NCBI GenBank assembly: GCA_036186865.1
Contig: AP025040.1
Location: forward strand, 33,577,077-33,641,076
Source: Eustoma russellianum
Taxonomy: Eukaryota; Streptophyta; Magnoliopsida; Gentianales; Gentianaceae
Reading direction: 5' to 3'
DNA: 64,000 nt
This document shows, piece after piece, positions 1-11,150 of the stretch (the first letter of the stretch is position 1; each line of letters begins with the position of its first letter). Made by a program: the position numbers and the translations under genes. The notes under the pieces are model-generated. The model made no database searches. It was not told the origin of the DNA and saw only the letters and a list, made by a program, of their open reading frames with translations.

Positions 1-934
1 GTTAGATCTATGTACGTATGATGTAACACCATGGTTGGACCACCCGAATTCATATTTGGCACATGAGACTACTAGGGAATCATTCGGTAGGTCGTGTGTA
101 CCGTTCTTATGATAGGAGAAGTGCTATAGCCAACAAATGACATGCTATGTTTATGAAAGTTAGGTGATGACATGTTTTTGAATGTTTTATGATGCATACG
201 CCATATACATACCTCCATAGGCATTTTGACACCCCTTACAAGTCACCATCACTTACACATCTTCTATGCCCTAGAACGACAGGTAGTTGGGTACCACTAC
301 GCACATAGATCCAGACTGAGTAAGAGTTATGACTTAGGGCAGCTAGGAATATACAAGTGATGGTCAAAGTATTCCAAACATTGTTAAATGAAGAATTAAG
401 ACTATTCCGTTACATGCTTTATCTGTTTATGCTATTTACATTGCTTATTATTTTTTTACTATTATTGGAGACATGTTAGGTTATCTATTTTGCTGTACTT
501 ATTTCATTACCCCGTCTGCCATGCATGATCCACATGACGAACCTTGGCAAAAATACTTGCTGAGCTATTCATTATCGCTCACTCCTTATTTTACCATCTT
601 GCAGAACCTTAGGATCCGTAGATGTATTACATAGACGACGGGCCGAGAGAGTAGGTTACCCATGATCAGTCTAGTGGGCCCAGCTGATCCAGCTTTTGCA
701 CTTTGTTATTTTGGACATGTATTTGTATATTGATGTAATGATGACATTGTAACCAAAGATAGTTATGATGTATGCATGTCGCTTATATTTTGTTATGTCT
801 ATTTTATGATGCTTCTGCTATTCGATACATTTTTATGACGATGTGTATATAGATGTTATCGATGCCTTGCACGCATTTTGGCAAAGTACAGCAGTTGCAT
901 TGTGTCGGGACTCTAGTCCTGGCGGGGCGCTACA
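1..934 (+). repeat. Ty3/gypsy LTR, 3' part (cut by window start)
   Basis: This is the downstream part of a gypsy-type LTR. It ends GGCGGGGCGCTACA at 934 and is followed at once by a tRNA-iMet-like primer site. Several blocks match the other gypsy LTR in the window: the CCCGTCT...ATGATCCACATGACG block near 510-545 matches about 45160-45190, and the GAAGTGCTATAGCC block near 118 matches about 44675. The two LTRs are therefore related families, and the GCGCTACA end suggests one lineage, probably Del/Tekay-like chromoviruses (inference). The LTR start lies outside the window. Confidence 0.75.
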
Positions 935-936
935 GG

Positions 937-948
937 TGGTATCAGATC
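937..948 (+). other. Primer binding site of the gypsy element (decayed)
   Basis: TGGTATCAGATC begins two bases after the LTR end. The usual plant iMet primer site is TGGTATCAGAGC, so one base of the core is changed. It fixes the LTR/internal boundary and the plus orientation. Confidence 0.75.
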
Positions 949-1789
949 TAGGCTCTAGGTCCACAGCGGGCAACATAAGATAAACAACAACATATATTTA
1001 GGCTATGATTTTGGAGTCTAATTTATGATTGTAGACTAATTGTGCCAGCCTTAGAATAGACCGCATAGAATGGCTTAATAGGGATTCTAAGTGTAACTTA
1101 GAGGATTAGATAATCTCTACACAATAGGCCGACTTTGCACTTTTTTGTTTTGATCTTTGTCTTTCAACTATTGTGCATATTTACTCTTATGACTATTTTA
1201 ATATCGAAAGCTTTCTATTTATGTTTAATAAAATCCCTTCAGTAGTACATATTCCTATTATTGTACTATCTATGTAGGTACATATAGAGTCAGGGGTCTC
1301 ACTGGAAGCAAACTCTCTATCCCTTGGGATGGAGGTACTGTTTGCCTGTCTTTCACCCTCTCCAGACCCTAGCGATAGCTTTTGCTGTCATTGAGATATA
1401 CTGGGTATGATTGTTGTTGTTGTTGTGTAACTTTTCCTGACTTAGTACCAGTTAGAACACTTAGCCTGTTTTTCACAGAATATGAATACAGTCTTTAACT
1501 TGAAATTTTATTTATGTTATATATGGACTGATTGTGTGGCAATGATTGTGTCTATAGCATGACATCGCCATCACATAGTAAAGCACGAGCTGATAGACCA
1601 GCACAGTTACCTTTGCCAATGCTGACACCATCACCAGATCCGCTACCGCCACCATCGGAGCATATCCCACCTCTGTAGGCACAGGGCCCCGTAGGTATAC
1701 CACAAGCATTCTTCAACGGCATGATACAGCTAGGCCAAGCAGTCAGGAATGCCAATGCTGCACCTACACCACCACCCCCATCGCCTCAA

Positions 1790-2660
1790 CAACAGTAGAT
1801 GGGCACCCGATTCTTATTCATGGAGCTCAAGAGGGGGGGCCAGATCCAGACGAGGTAGAGAAGGTGTTTGACGAGGTAGAGAATTGCTCCGATTTTCTAT
1901 AGGTGCCGGACAAGATCAAAGCTCAGATTTTCTGGCCATTTCTAATTGCCGAGGCCAATCAGTGGTGGAAGAAAAATATCTAGCCACTAACCAGGCCAAT
2001 CGTATGGGGCAGATTCATGGAACAGTTCGGAAGTTCTGCATTCCTCCGTCCGTGACGATCCGTAAGATTAGAGAGTTTGAGTCTCTGAGGCAGGAGGTAG
2101 GGATGATAGACTCAGAGTACGCTAATAGATTCACCATTTTGGGCCATTATGTTCCTTCAGTTATGGCAGATGAGAGGCTCAAGATGATTAAGTTCGAGCC
2201 CGTCCTAAGTTCGCGGATCAAACCCTAGATTGTCAATGCAAATCCAAGTAACTTTGGTGAGCTGCTGGACGTCTGCTACTGAGTGGAGCAGGACATTGCA
2301 AGGAGAGTGAGGAGGCAAGAGGCAAGAGGCCTCGGGAGATTACAGATGATCGGTCTCGGCAGCATGGCCAAATTTCAGTGGAGTCCAGGCGGAAAATCTT
2401 ATTTTCAGTGCCAACCACAGCCCTCACAGCAGCAGCAAGGTCAGAGATAGCCCCCACCCCAGCGCCTTCCTCGGCTACTATAGTGTTCCACGCTGCCAGC
2501 TATCCGCATATTGGTGAGTGCTGCATGGGGAGCGTAGCATGCTTCGGATGTGGTAAGACCAGGCACATGGTCAAGGACTTCGCGGAGAGGAGGAATAGAC
2601 AGTAGAGAGGCGAGCAGCAGTAGAGAGTTGCACCGTAGTAGGGAGGACGTCCTCGGGCTA
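1790..2660 (+). pseudogene. Ty3/gypsy gag remnant with broken CCHC knuckle
   Basis: This is a decayed capsid gene of the gypsy element whose LTR precedes it. Across shifting frames one can read VPDKIKAQI...ANQWWK near 1900-1975 and then EFESLRQEVGMIDSEYANRF near 2080-2140, both typical of the Retrotrans_gag domain. Near 2540-2581 a knuckle reads CFGCGKTRHMVKDF: the first Cys pair and the His are present, but the last Cys has become Phe. Stops and frameshifts interrupt every frame. The sequence changes to Sirevirus LTR at about 2711, so protease and RT are missing. The family is secure; the lineage is a guess. Confidence 0.75.
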
Positions 2661-2710
2661 TGCCCAAGTACATATCATGACGGATGCCAAGGTGAAGGAG
2701 GGACCAGATG

Positions 2711-3224
2711 TGGATAATTATAAGTCAGTCAAACATTTATAGTTCTGAGACTATTGCAATCTGATTCTCAGATTTGCAAAGGTTGAGAACATCAACGTGG
2801 TTAACATACTTACTAAGAGAATTTTGAAAAACTGATTTAACTCATTGAAGTAAACATCTTAAGGGTCATACCATAAAATTTTCAGGTCATTTAGAGTTGC
2901 TAATGAATAGGAATAAATTTTGCATTTTGGAATACAGTTTTTGGCAAATTGACGCAATCTGTGCAAAAAGTTTATTTAAGGGGTTAGACTTGGAGTTTTA
3001 ATCTGAAATTTTTGTAAGACACTCATAACGTCTAACAGCACATTTTCACTAAAATTTCATAATTTTTGGAGGTCTACAAATAGGTCATCTAGATAATTTA
3101 AATCAGGATCTTAAAACAGAAATTGTTTTCAGAAGTGGGTTATTTGGTCTAAAAAGTTTTAAAAACAGAATTCTCTGCACTCACAATTCATCCCCCATTC
3201 TAGTGGTGCTATACAGGTCCTACA
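2711..3224 (+). repeat. 5' LTR remnant of the outer Sirevirus
   Basis: This matches the last ~510 bp of the 3' LTR (about 51395-51908), including AAGTCAGTCAAACATT, the AGTTCTGAGACTA block and the GGTCCTACA end at 3224. The upstream ~2.1 kb of the LTR is absent and gypsy gag lies directly against it. Confidence 0.8.
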
Positions 3225-3226
3225 AG

Positions 3227-3238
3227 TGGTATTAGAGC
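3227..3238 (+). other. Primer binding site, outer Sirevirus
   Basis: TGGTATTAGAGC lies two bases after the LTR end and matches the iMet primer site with one change. Confidence 0.8.
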
Positions 3239-3278
3239 ATAGGCACACTCACTACAAGAAGATCAACTATTTTTATGG

Positions 3279-4011
3279 ATGGCATCCACTAGTCACAAGA
3301 CCGAGCAAGAAGATATGTCGAGCCAAAAGCCTCCTCTTTTCGACGGTGAGTCTTTATTACAATGGAAACTTCGTATGGAACTTTTTCTTATGGCTATTGA
3401 TATAGACTTATGGTCCATAATAGAAGACAACCTTTTTATTCCTTCTAAGTTATCTACGGCTCACGCTGTCACTTTAGAAGTCGTAAAACCGAAGCAAGAA
3501 TACACTAGTGATTAAAAAAATTAACTATGAATGCTAGAGCCATGCAACTTCTTCTAAATTGTGTAAGTAAAAGTGAATCATGTTATGTGCCAAATTGTTC
3601 TAGTGTCCAAGAAATATGTAGATTTATTGAAATCGAACATGAAGGTACTAGTCAAGTTAAAGAGCCCACGATAAACATGCTTATGTCTACTCTTGAATCC
3701 TTCAAGTTATTACTGAATGAATCTATTATTGATATGGATTTACGCTTGACTAACATTTACAACTCCCTTGAGTCTCTTGGAAAAGTATTTTCTTCCTAGG
3801 AAAAGATACAAAAGGTACTAAGAAGCCTCCCATCCGAATGGGATCCCAAAGTCATGGCAATCGATGAAAGTAAGGAAACAAAATCGATAAAGATGGAGGA
3901 ATTAATTAGATCATTAGAGGTATACAAAAACAAACTCACGTTAAGGAAATCAGAATCAACGTCAAAAAAAGGTAAGACTATTGTATTCAAATAAAATGAA
4001 TATGTCTTTAC
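3279..4011 (+). pseudogene. Outer Sirevirus gag, N-terminal part
   Basis: This is the capsid gene of a copia element (UBN2-type gag). It opens at ATG 3279 with MASTSHKTEQ and has FDGESLLQWKLRMELF near residues 22-37, the usual start of plant copia gag. Compared with the inner gag at 18380 it is ~75-80% alike by eye. Breaks are a frameshift with stop near 3513 (a run of A where the inner copy has GATGATAAAAAGAAG) and a TAG near 3797 where the inner copy has CAG. The frame is cut at 4011 by the inner Sirevirus and resumes at 29455. Confidence 0.85.
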
Positions 4012-4393
4012 TGTTGAGAAAAAGACTTTGAGTAATTCACAAAAATGCATGATTTAAATAATGTGTGCTAAAGAATGTATGACACAATTTATGACTTGAC
4101 ACGTTTTTATGACAAACTTGCCTTATATACTTTATATATAATGTTGCCGTACTAACAAGCCATGAAGCTTTAAAGCTTACATAAAATGGCAAACATTTGT
4201 TGTGTTGAACTATTTTCAGGTGCCACCATTAATAAACTAAACTAGTTCATTAAGTGAAGTACTTAGTTAAATGAACTAAGTAGTTCATTAAATGGAGATA
4301 TATTGGAGAAGGCATGATGGCAACAAACATGGAAATGGAAAGTCTCCTCTCCTCTTTATATCACACGTTATATATATATATATATGTATATAT
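4012..4393 (+). repeat. Inner Sirevirus 5' LTR, first segment
   Basis: This starts TGTTGAGAAAA and matches 20530-20910 closely. It contains two near-palindromes built on TGAACTA...TAGTTCA around 4230-4300. It ends in a (TA)n tract (about 4370-4395), where LINE1 follows. Confidence 0.85.
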
Positions 4394-5240
4394 ATATTTT
4401 TGAAAGCGAAATTTTTATTGAAATAAGCCCTCACTTATGGCGGAGGAAAACCTTATTACAAAAAAGAAAATGGAAGAAATAAACAGCATGCGATTATCAA
4501 CATCCATAATATATATGATATGCCGCATTAAAACCTTGCCAAGTAAAACCACCCTTGTGGATAAAACCTTGGCGAAGGAAAAAGCGTACATATTATATAT
4601 AGGATGGTTGATATACACCATCGAATAAATAAAAAGAAAATAATTCTGCCAGTAGCACCAATGCGCGAGAATGAGTAACGTGCTTAGTAGTGTGTCCGAA
4701 ACTGAGCCGTTGACTGCGCAACTGTCATGCAAGCAAGGGGTGTCTCCGAGCCAAGCCAAGATCGCAACCATGCAGAAAAAAAATGAGGTGCTGAGTAAAG
4801 CAGGGATATTGTAGTGAATGGAATGCTGTAATAGAAGCAGATTAAGATCATACCGCGCCTGCCAACACAAACAAATGCGCCGGCAGCAATTGCAATAATT
4901 GTCAAACCCTTCAGGAAAGTTGCAACGGAAGGCAAGCATGTCGGCGAATAAGCCACTCCATTGAGAAAGCAAAATATTACCCTGTGAATGCTCCGGAGGC
5001 AGAAGAACCCAGCATCGTGTTGGCATAAAACAGATGTCAAATAAGCATGGAAAATGTGAGAGGGCCGAAAAACTTGTTCCATCATCCAACAGTGTAAGAG
5101 AATGGAAATCATACCGAGCCTGCCTGTACTCAACCGAGCACAGGCAGAGAGTTTATAAATCCCCAATCCTGATGGAAGGCTTGTGCAGAGTGATCATGGT
5201 GGCAGCAGCTCAAGGTGTAGTGTAATGCATACGCTAAGCA
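4394..5240 (-). mobile_element. LINE1: 5'-truncated LINE, 3' UTR only
   Basis: On the minus strand this runs from just past the ORF2 stop to a short A-tail near 4394. Recognition marks are the CCTTCCATCAGGATTGG box (complement near 5160), a stem-loop at 5120-5147, a second weaker one at 4859-4886, and the terminal hairpin GCCAAG/CTTGGC at 4538-4573. The poly(A) signal AATAAA is present. Both ends abut (TA)n. No coding sequence is left. Confidence 0.8.
5120..5147 (-). other. Stem-loop SL1 in LINE1 3' UTR
   Basis: CTGCCTGT pairs with ACAGGCAG; after one mismatch CTC pairs with GAG, leaving a 4-base loop. On the element's sense strand it is followed three bases later by GGTATG (plus-strand CATACC at 5110-5115). 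Confidence 0.75.
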
Positions 5241-5244
5241 AAGC

Positions 5245-5311
5245 GTGTGAATATATTTATATAATTATATATATATATATTAATATATATATATATATAT
5301 ATATTATATAT
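5245..5311. repeat. (TA)n microsatellite between LINE1 and LINE2
   Basis: Nearly pure TA repeat, slightly interrupted, separating the 5' end of LINE1 from the 3' end of LINE2. It probably served as the LINE insertion target. Confidence 0.85.
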
Positions 5312-5459
5312 AAAAAGCAGATTGGTATTAATATGCCTCACTTATGGTGTGAGAAAACCATATTACATCAATGTAAATGTCTTTGTACGCAAATAATGCA
5401 TGTAGTGCAGAAAGTATGTGTAACCTCCAGTCATATACGATATGCCGCATTAAAACCTT

Positions 5460-5495
5460 GTCAAGTAAAACCACCCTTGTGGATAAAACCTTGAC
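5460..5495 (-). other. Terminal 3' hairpin of LINE2 with a compensatory change
   Basis: The outer stem here is GTCAAG/CTTGAC, while LINE1, LINE3 and LINE8 have GCCAAG/CTTGGC. One base pair is exchanged on both sides (C-G to T-A), so pairing is kept. The inner stem CCAC/GTGG is unchanged. Confidence 0.75.
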
Positions 5496-5754
5496 GAAGG
5501 AAAAAGCATACATATTTATATGACTAGCCGGTTGATGGAACGTGGAATACAAAGAGATAGTGAAATGGAGCAATACGATTCTAAACAATGTAGGCGCCAA
5601 CATGTTGTATGAGCTGGATGTAACGGCATATTGATGTAGTCCTTCCCGCAGCTTTCCTCGCCTCTCCATGGGAGTTCCTCGCATATCAAATAGGTCAGTA
5701 ACCAAGCAACCGTGATTCCATAAGGATAGCTTTAAGAAAGAGAACCATACCCAA

Positions 5755-5784
5755 GTTGCCCATAGCCAAACGACTATGAGCAAC
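5755..5784 (-). other. Stem-loop SL2 in LINE2 3' UTR
   Basis: GTTGCCCATAG pairs with CTATGAGCAAC (11 positions, one mismatch) around an 8-base loop. The sense-strand continuation reads TTGGGTATGG, the same kind of GGTATG tail seen after the other stem-loops. Confidence 0.75.
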
Positions 5785-6006
5785 CTCCAATTATATACGT
5801 AGTATTGATGAGCCCGAAGAGACAGCAGCATATTTCTTGGCCGTTCCTCAGCAAGTGTGCAAAAAATAAAGACGTTATCCTCATGCATAACAAATAGAAT
5901 AATGAGAGCAGTGCAGAAACTCGTAAAGTATGACGAAAAGAAAAATACCATGGCTGCCTACACCGATTGCTGGCATAGGCAACCCCCAAATTTGCACACC
6001 ATTTAA

Positions 6007-9000
6007 TCATAGTCTAAAATTTGGTAACGAAGCGTCAAGTAACAAGTTGCCTCGAACTTCGCAAGGCAACGAAGACGCTTTTTGGTAGAGTAGGACGCTT
6101 GTAGCGTGATATCCATGTCGCGCTAAAGCATGTGCAGTCGTGTTTGCTTCACGAGGGCAACAACACAGAGTAGAAGCATTGAGTGTCAATAACATTTTAG
6201 CTCGCTGTATATTCAAGTGTAATGAACCCGTGTAGCTTGAATGATTACGGACCAAGTGAAGCAGCTGACAACAATCTGTTTCTACATAGAGCTCATCATA
6301 GTTCATGGCATAGTAAGTGAGTGAGAACAACAAAGCCATCAATTCAGCTTGAACCGGGGAAACACATGGCAATACATAACAAATAGCCGAAATAAAATTT
6401 CCGAATTCATCACTTAGAATAGCACCCGCAGCTGCTTTGCTTTGGCCTACAGCAGCATCCAAGTTCAATTTCAGTTTTCCAGAAGGGGGCAACGTCCATT
6501 TAATCAATCTATAGCGTCGTAATTTTAACCGTGGTGAAAACCCGTGAGCAATTAGATGAGGTAGAGACTGAGCAAATTTACGACCCTGCATAGATGCACA
6601 CCATGTGTATATATTCGTACGTATCTGATGGAATAATCGACTAGCCGAGAAGATGTTATCACCAAACTTGATGGATGTATACTCTTTCCAAATAACCCAA
6701 GTAACTAATGCTAGGACCACCACACGTAAATGTCTCTACATTGTAGCAGGCGAAGACTGATGCCACCAACAATATAGATAAGCTTGGATAGTCGTTTGAC
6801 GAGGCATAGGACCTGAGAACAATGATGCTACCTGGATCCACGTTGACTTCACTGCTGGGCAATGCAAAAAGATATGGTCTCTAGTATCTGACTGTTGTAA
6901 ACAGAAAACACATTGTGATGGGTAGATTGTTTGCCATGCTCGAAGATTATTTGTTAACGGAAGAGAATGACACCATAGACGCCACAAGAACACCTTCACC
7001 CCTGGGGTGGATGTTGGCCACCAGATATACTTAGAGGGAGCAAATAAAGAGGTTTGTGAATGCAATAACGAGTAGGCTGATTTAATAGTAAATTGTCCCG
7101 ATGAGTCCGCTAGCCATTGAAAGATATCCTGGTTAGAATCAACATTCTTCTGCATGTAGCTATGGATATCACAAATGCACTTCCAAACAGATGAGTCATA
7201 AATATGTGCATAAATATCATTCCTGCGGCCATATTTTGCTCGGCTGAATATTGCCCATAGCGTATTAGATGTGTGGTATTTCCACCATAGGTTGCCATCA
7301 TATACCTTTTGAATCAACTCTAAATTGCGTATGCCCAAACCTCCATTCTCAATGGGTTGACAAACTTGATGCCAAGACATCCAATGATGTCTTCCATTCC
7401 ATAAGAAAGCTGACATTTTCTTGTTCAATACGTTTATGACACTTTTAGGCAATCTGGAGCTTGCGATAATATGTATTGGCATAGTTGCCAAAAAAATGCC
7501 TGATAAGGACCACTCTACCTGCCATTGAAAGCAACTTTGACGACCAAGAATGCAGGCTTGTCAAAATTCTCTAAGAGAGCGATACAATAACCCGATCGAT
7601 TAATACCCTTATGTAAAAATGATCCAAGATACTTAATGGTTAGGGTCGCCAATCGCATACCAAGCTGATGTGCCACTCTAGGTCCTGCTACAGTGTTCCC
7701 TACCACCAATTGAATCTTTTGAAAATTTATTAATTGTCCTGAAGCAGACTGATAGATATCCAAACACTTACGAAACTTTTGAATGTTCGCGTACTTCTAT
7801 TCAAAAAGACAACCAAATCATCAGCAAAGGCTAGATGTGATACCTGTGGCACACGGCCCACTTGAAAGCCTCGTAATTCACCCGATCTCATTAAAGCATC
7901 AATTCCAAGAGAGAAACCTTTTGCGGCCAAGATGAATACCAATGGTGACAAATGATCTCCCTGCTTGACCCCTCGTGTGACTGGGAAAAAACCCACTGGC
8001 TTACCATTGATGAGCACCGAACACCGAGTAGCCGCTAGGTTATTCAAGATTATCCTCACAAGCTTGGCATCGAACCCAAACTTCAATAAAAGAAGACGAA
8101 GATATGTCCAATCCACTCTATCAAAAGGCTTGGCCATATCTAGCTTAACTATAACATGACATCCACGAACATGTTTATCTAGCATATGAATCATTTCCTG
8201 AGCTAACAAAATATGATCAGTAATTCCACGGCCCTTAAGAAATCATGCCTGTTCCGAAGGTATAAGCCGCGGGAGAAGTTCCGCTAGACGCGTTGCTAAG
8301 AGACGGGTGATAACCTTGGCCAAAAAGTTAGTCAAACAAATAGGACAAAAATCATTAAATGATTTTGGATTCGATACCTTTGGGATTAGTGCAATAAGTG
8401 ACGCGGCAAGCTGATTAGGTGGCTACACTCCAATAAAGAATTCTTGAATCGCTTTATGCACATCAGACTTAATGATATTCCAAAATTTACGATAGAATGA
8501 GCCGGGGAATCCATCGGGGCCTGCCGCACTGGTTGGAGTTAGATCCCAGACTGCCCTCTGTACTTCCTGGATATCTGGCAATGCCATCAACATGTTATTA
8601 TCTGCCTGCGTTAAGACAGTGGGAATATACCGAAGCAAAGATGATGGGTCTGATAATTGTTCCGCCAAAATAAGGTTTGATAATATTGGACGGCCTGATT
8701 CTCAATGTCATTGATATGTTGATATTCCACACCACTGGAATCAACAATTCTGCTAATTGTCTGACAACGACGTTTATCCTTGACTATTTGATGATAATAC
8801 CGTGTGTTGGCGTCACCTTCTTGCATCCATTTTACATTAGCTTTTTGCTTCCAGAATAGTGTAGCTCGATGTTGCAGTTTCAATAAGGTGGCCATACTAC
8901 GATGATACAAGTCACGGGATGCTTTAGTTGGATGATGGTCGTATTCGCTCTCATAGCGAAGAGTCTCTTTTTGGCTTGCTCAATAGCATAAAAACTGTTG

Positions 9001-9611
9001 CGGAAAACATCCTTATTCCATTGCATTAAATGTTGCTTGATTTTCCGAAGTTTGTAATAGAACCCCTTCATACCACCTATTGTGTCAAAAGATTGCCAAT
9101 GATGCGTGACAAACTGTTGAAAGTCAGAGTGAGTGGTCCATACGTCCAGATACCGGAAAGAAGATGCATGACTAGATCTGTCCGCTATACATTGAAGATA
9201 GATAGGACAATGGTCCGATGTTGTGCGACTAAGATGCTGATAATAGACGGTTGTAAAGATATCAAAAAACTAGACGCACAAAGGTATCTATCTAGTCTCC
9301 TCCAAACGCGTCCGAGACCTCTTCCATCACTCCAAGTGAAAGTCGTACCTTGATAATTAATTGGTTGAAGCAAACATGATGAAACACAATCATTAAAGTC
9401 TTGTAATGTTCGAAGTGGAGGAGATGACCGACCTTTGTGCTCGTCTAATGAAAAAAGGTATTAAAATCCCCCCTAGAAGCCAAGGGATATCAATCTCAGA
9501 ATGTATCGCCATAAGATCTTCCCAAAGAGGACGACGTGCGGCAATAATGTGCAATCCATAAACAAAAGTACTGTAGAAACGACCTCCTGTGGGGATCCAC
9601 TGAAATTGTAT
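6007..9611 (-). pseudogene. LINE2 ORF2 remnant: EN (partial), RT, zf-RVT, RNase H
   Basis: This is ORF2 of an L1-type LINE, a protein that nicks target DNA and reverse-transcribes the element RNA. The EN part (9611-9100) includes PWLLGG and a GDFN-like site. RT spans about 8700-7400, with the catalytic FADD at 7817-7828 intact. A Cys/His finger follows (CVFCLQQSDTRDHIFLHC, near 6910-6865). RNase H covers about 6500-6090: D in LKLNLDAAVG, E in QAELMAL, D in ETDCCQLL, and AHALARHG at the end. Breaks include frameshifts near 9440, 8890, 7760 and 7490-7515 and a TGA at 8245-8243. That same TGA is found at the homologous codon in LINE8. Confidence 0.85.
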
Positions 9612-9618
9612 TAAATGA

Positions 9619-9640
9619 TATATATATATATATATATATA
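9619..9640. repeat. (TA)n microsatellite between LINE2 and LINE3
   Basis: An uninterrupted TA run lying between two LINE 5' ends that point away from each other. It belonged to the inner Sirevirus LTR. Confidence 0.85.
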
Positions 9641-9849
9641 TTCAGATTTTTTTTTATAATTTCAATTGTATTACACTCTTAGTGTTTGAACGCTCTGACG
9701 GAATGCGATCATCGGCGCTGGCCCCTCGGCGCTGACTGCGGCTCCAGCCGCCGCCACATACTGCCGGAACAGTACTCAATTTCCGGTAAATTCCTTCTTC
9801 ACGGTTTCAATCGCTTCGCTTTTATTCCCTCGATCATCCAGTTTTGGCA

Positions 9850-11150
9850 ATGACGGCGCCAACTTTTGCGGATGTGGTCACCGGCTCCGGCGGCTCATTG
9901 GCTCAGTCCATCACCATATCCCCCAAAACGGTTTCACGATACAAAGGTATTCCATTAATTTCCTTTTCCGATTCAGAGATTGATGAACTGGCTGCTCCTT
10001 TCAAATATTCCTTAGTGGGTACATTCTGGTATGGGAGGCCATCATTGAAGGTGATTAGGGATGTATTTGAGAAAATTGGTTTTCATCAGGATCTGCGTAT
10101 CACTCTAATTGACCAGGCACATATTTTATTAACTTTTCGCAATGAGGCAGACTATTTACGCTGTTTTTATCGACGTTCCTGGCTTATTTCTGGCTGTCAT
10201 ATGCGAATCACAAAGTGGACAGTTGATTTCGATCCTTCTACGGATGTTCCTATAGTACCGATTTGGGTTGCTTTTCCTGGTCTTCCTGCCATCCATCTAC
10301 ATCGCAAGGAAGCTTTATTTGAGATTGTAAAGCCAATAGGTCTTCCCCTTAAACTTGATGTTGCCACAACGGTTTGCTTACGGCCTTCAGTTGCGCGAGT
10401 TTGTGTAGAAGTCGATGTTTCGCAGGACTTACCACAAAAGATTTATCTTCAGGTGAAGGGCCGATATATTCTACAAAACATAATTTATGAAGAATTACCA
10501 TTGTTTTGTACATCTTGTCGTCGGTTGGGACACGCCGCCACCTCATGTCACACGCAGCAGATGTCCTCTATTCCGCCACCCCCCACCCCCCCCCCCCAAC
10601 CACCCCCCACCCCCCCTCGCCTCCTCCACCTCCTCCGAACGGCCTCAAGCCCAGCGCTGGACACCAGTCAAAACTCGTCCAGCGCCCCAGTCAGTGACTG
10701 CGCCTGCTATGCACCAGCCTCCATCGGACCAATTGCCGGGTTCCCCAGTTCCACCAGGCTCCCCCAATCCGCATACAGCACCGCCTGAGAGCCGACTTTG
10801 ATTATTTCACCATCCGACGAGCACAACGCGAACCTATAGCCTCTCAGCTGGATAATTCTGATGCATGCGAAATGGGTCATTCTTCTGACAATGATTTACC
10901 AGAGATTCATAATCAGGAAATACCAGTCGTCCCAGAAGAGGTTGCAAGTCGCATCCACTTAATCCCTCCATCCCCTGATACGGACACTTTAATTTCGCGT
11001 TTACAGGATTCAACAGAAGAATTTATACCGGTGGTTCCTCGTAGAAAACGTCGTGCTAAGAAGGATCTTCCTCCTTTGCCGCCATCGTCTATTCTTACGC
11101 GCAGTGCATCACATGCAATTCAGGGAAGTGACACTTCACTTTTACAATGA
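9850..11150 (+). pseudogene. LINE3 ORF1 (DUF4283-like + CCHC knuckle)
   Basis: This is the nucleic-acid-binding ORF1 protein of a plant L1 LINE. ATG 9850 is chosen over the upstream TTG because it starts MTAPTFADVV, like the other copies. A DUF4283-like domain lies at about 10000-10320 (LVGTFWYGRPSLKVIRDVF, then FYRRSWLISGCHMRITKW). The knuckle CTSCRRLGHAATSC at 10507-10548 is intact (C-x2-C-x4-H-x4-C). A proline-rich linker with long C runs (10570-10620) carries frameshifts, so the last third (PRRKRRAKKDLPPLPPS, near 11035) is in another frame. The stop TGA overlaps the ORF2 start as ATGA at 11147-11150. Confidence 0.85.

Larger units (their letters stand above)
5312..9618 (-). mobile_element. 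LINE2: L1-type LINE, 5'-truncated within the endonuclease
   Basis: This minus-strand element begins at about 9618 inside the endonuclease region, against a (TA)n tract, and ends near 5312 with a short A-rich tail. It keeps most of ORF2 (9611-6007) and the whole 3' UTR, with stem-loops at 5955-5981 and 5755-5784 and the terminal hairpin at 5460-5495. It lies head-to-head with LINE3 across the TA tract at 9617-9640. Confidence 0.85.

Noticed and set aside
1..16. GTTAGATCTA at the window start and again at 51941
   Set aside because: Only ten bases agree and flanks differ; chance.
4415..5166. 224- and 160-codon minus-strand frames rich in hydrophobic residues
   Set aside because: They lie in the LINE1 3' UTR and come from the same kind of T-rich text; no start context or domain.
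5183..5494. 103-codon open frame with many I and Y
   Set aside because: It translates a (TA)n microsatellite and the antisense of a LINE 3' end; not a gene.
10560..10640. Long C runs taken as a possible sequencing fault
   Set aside because: The same proline-rich linker is found in LINE4 ORF1 (about 21795-21840), so it is a real, slippage-prone part of ORF1. The exact length of the C run may still be uncertain.
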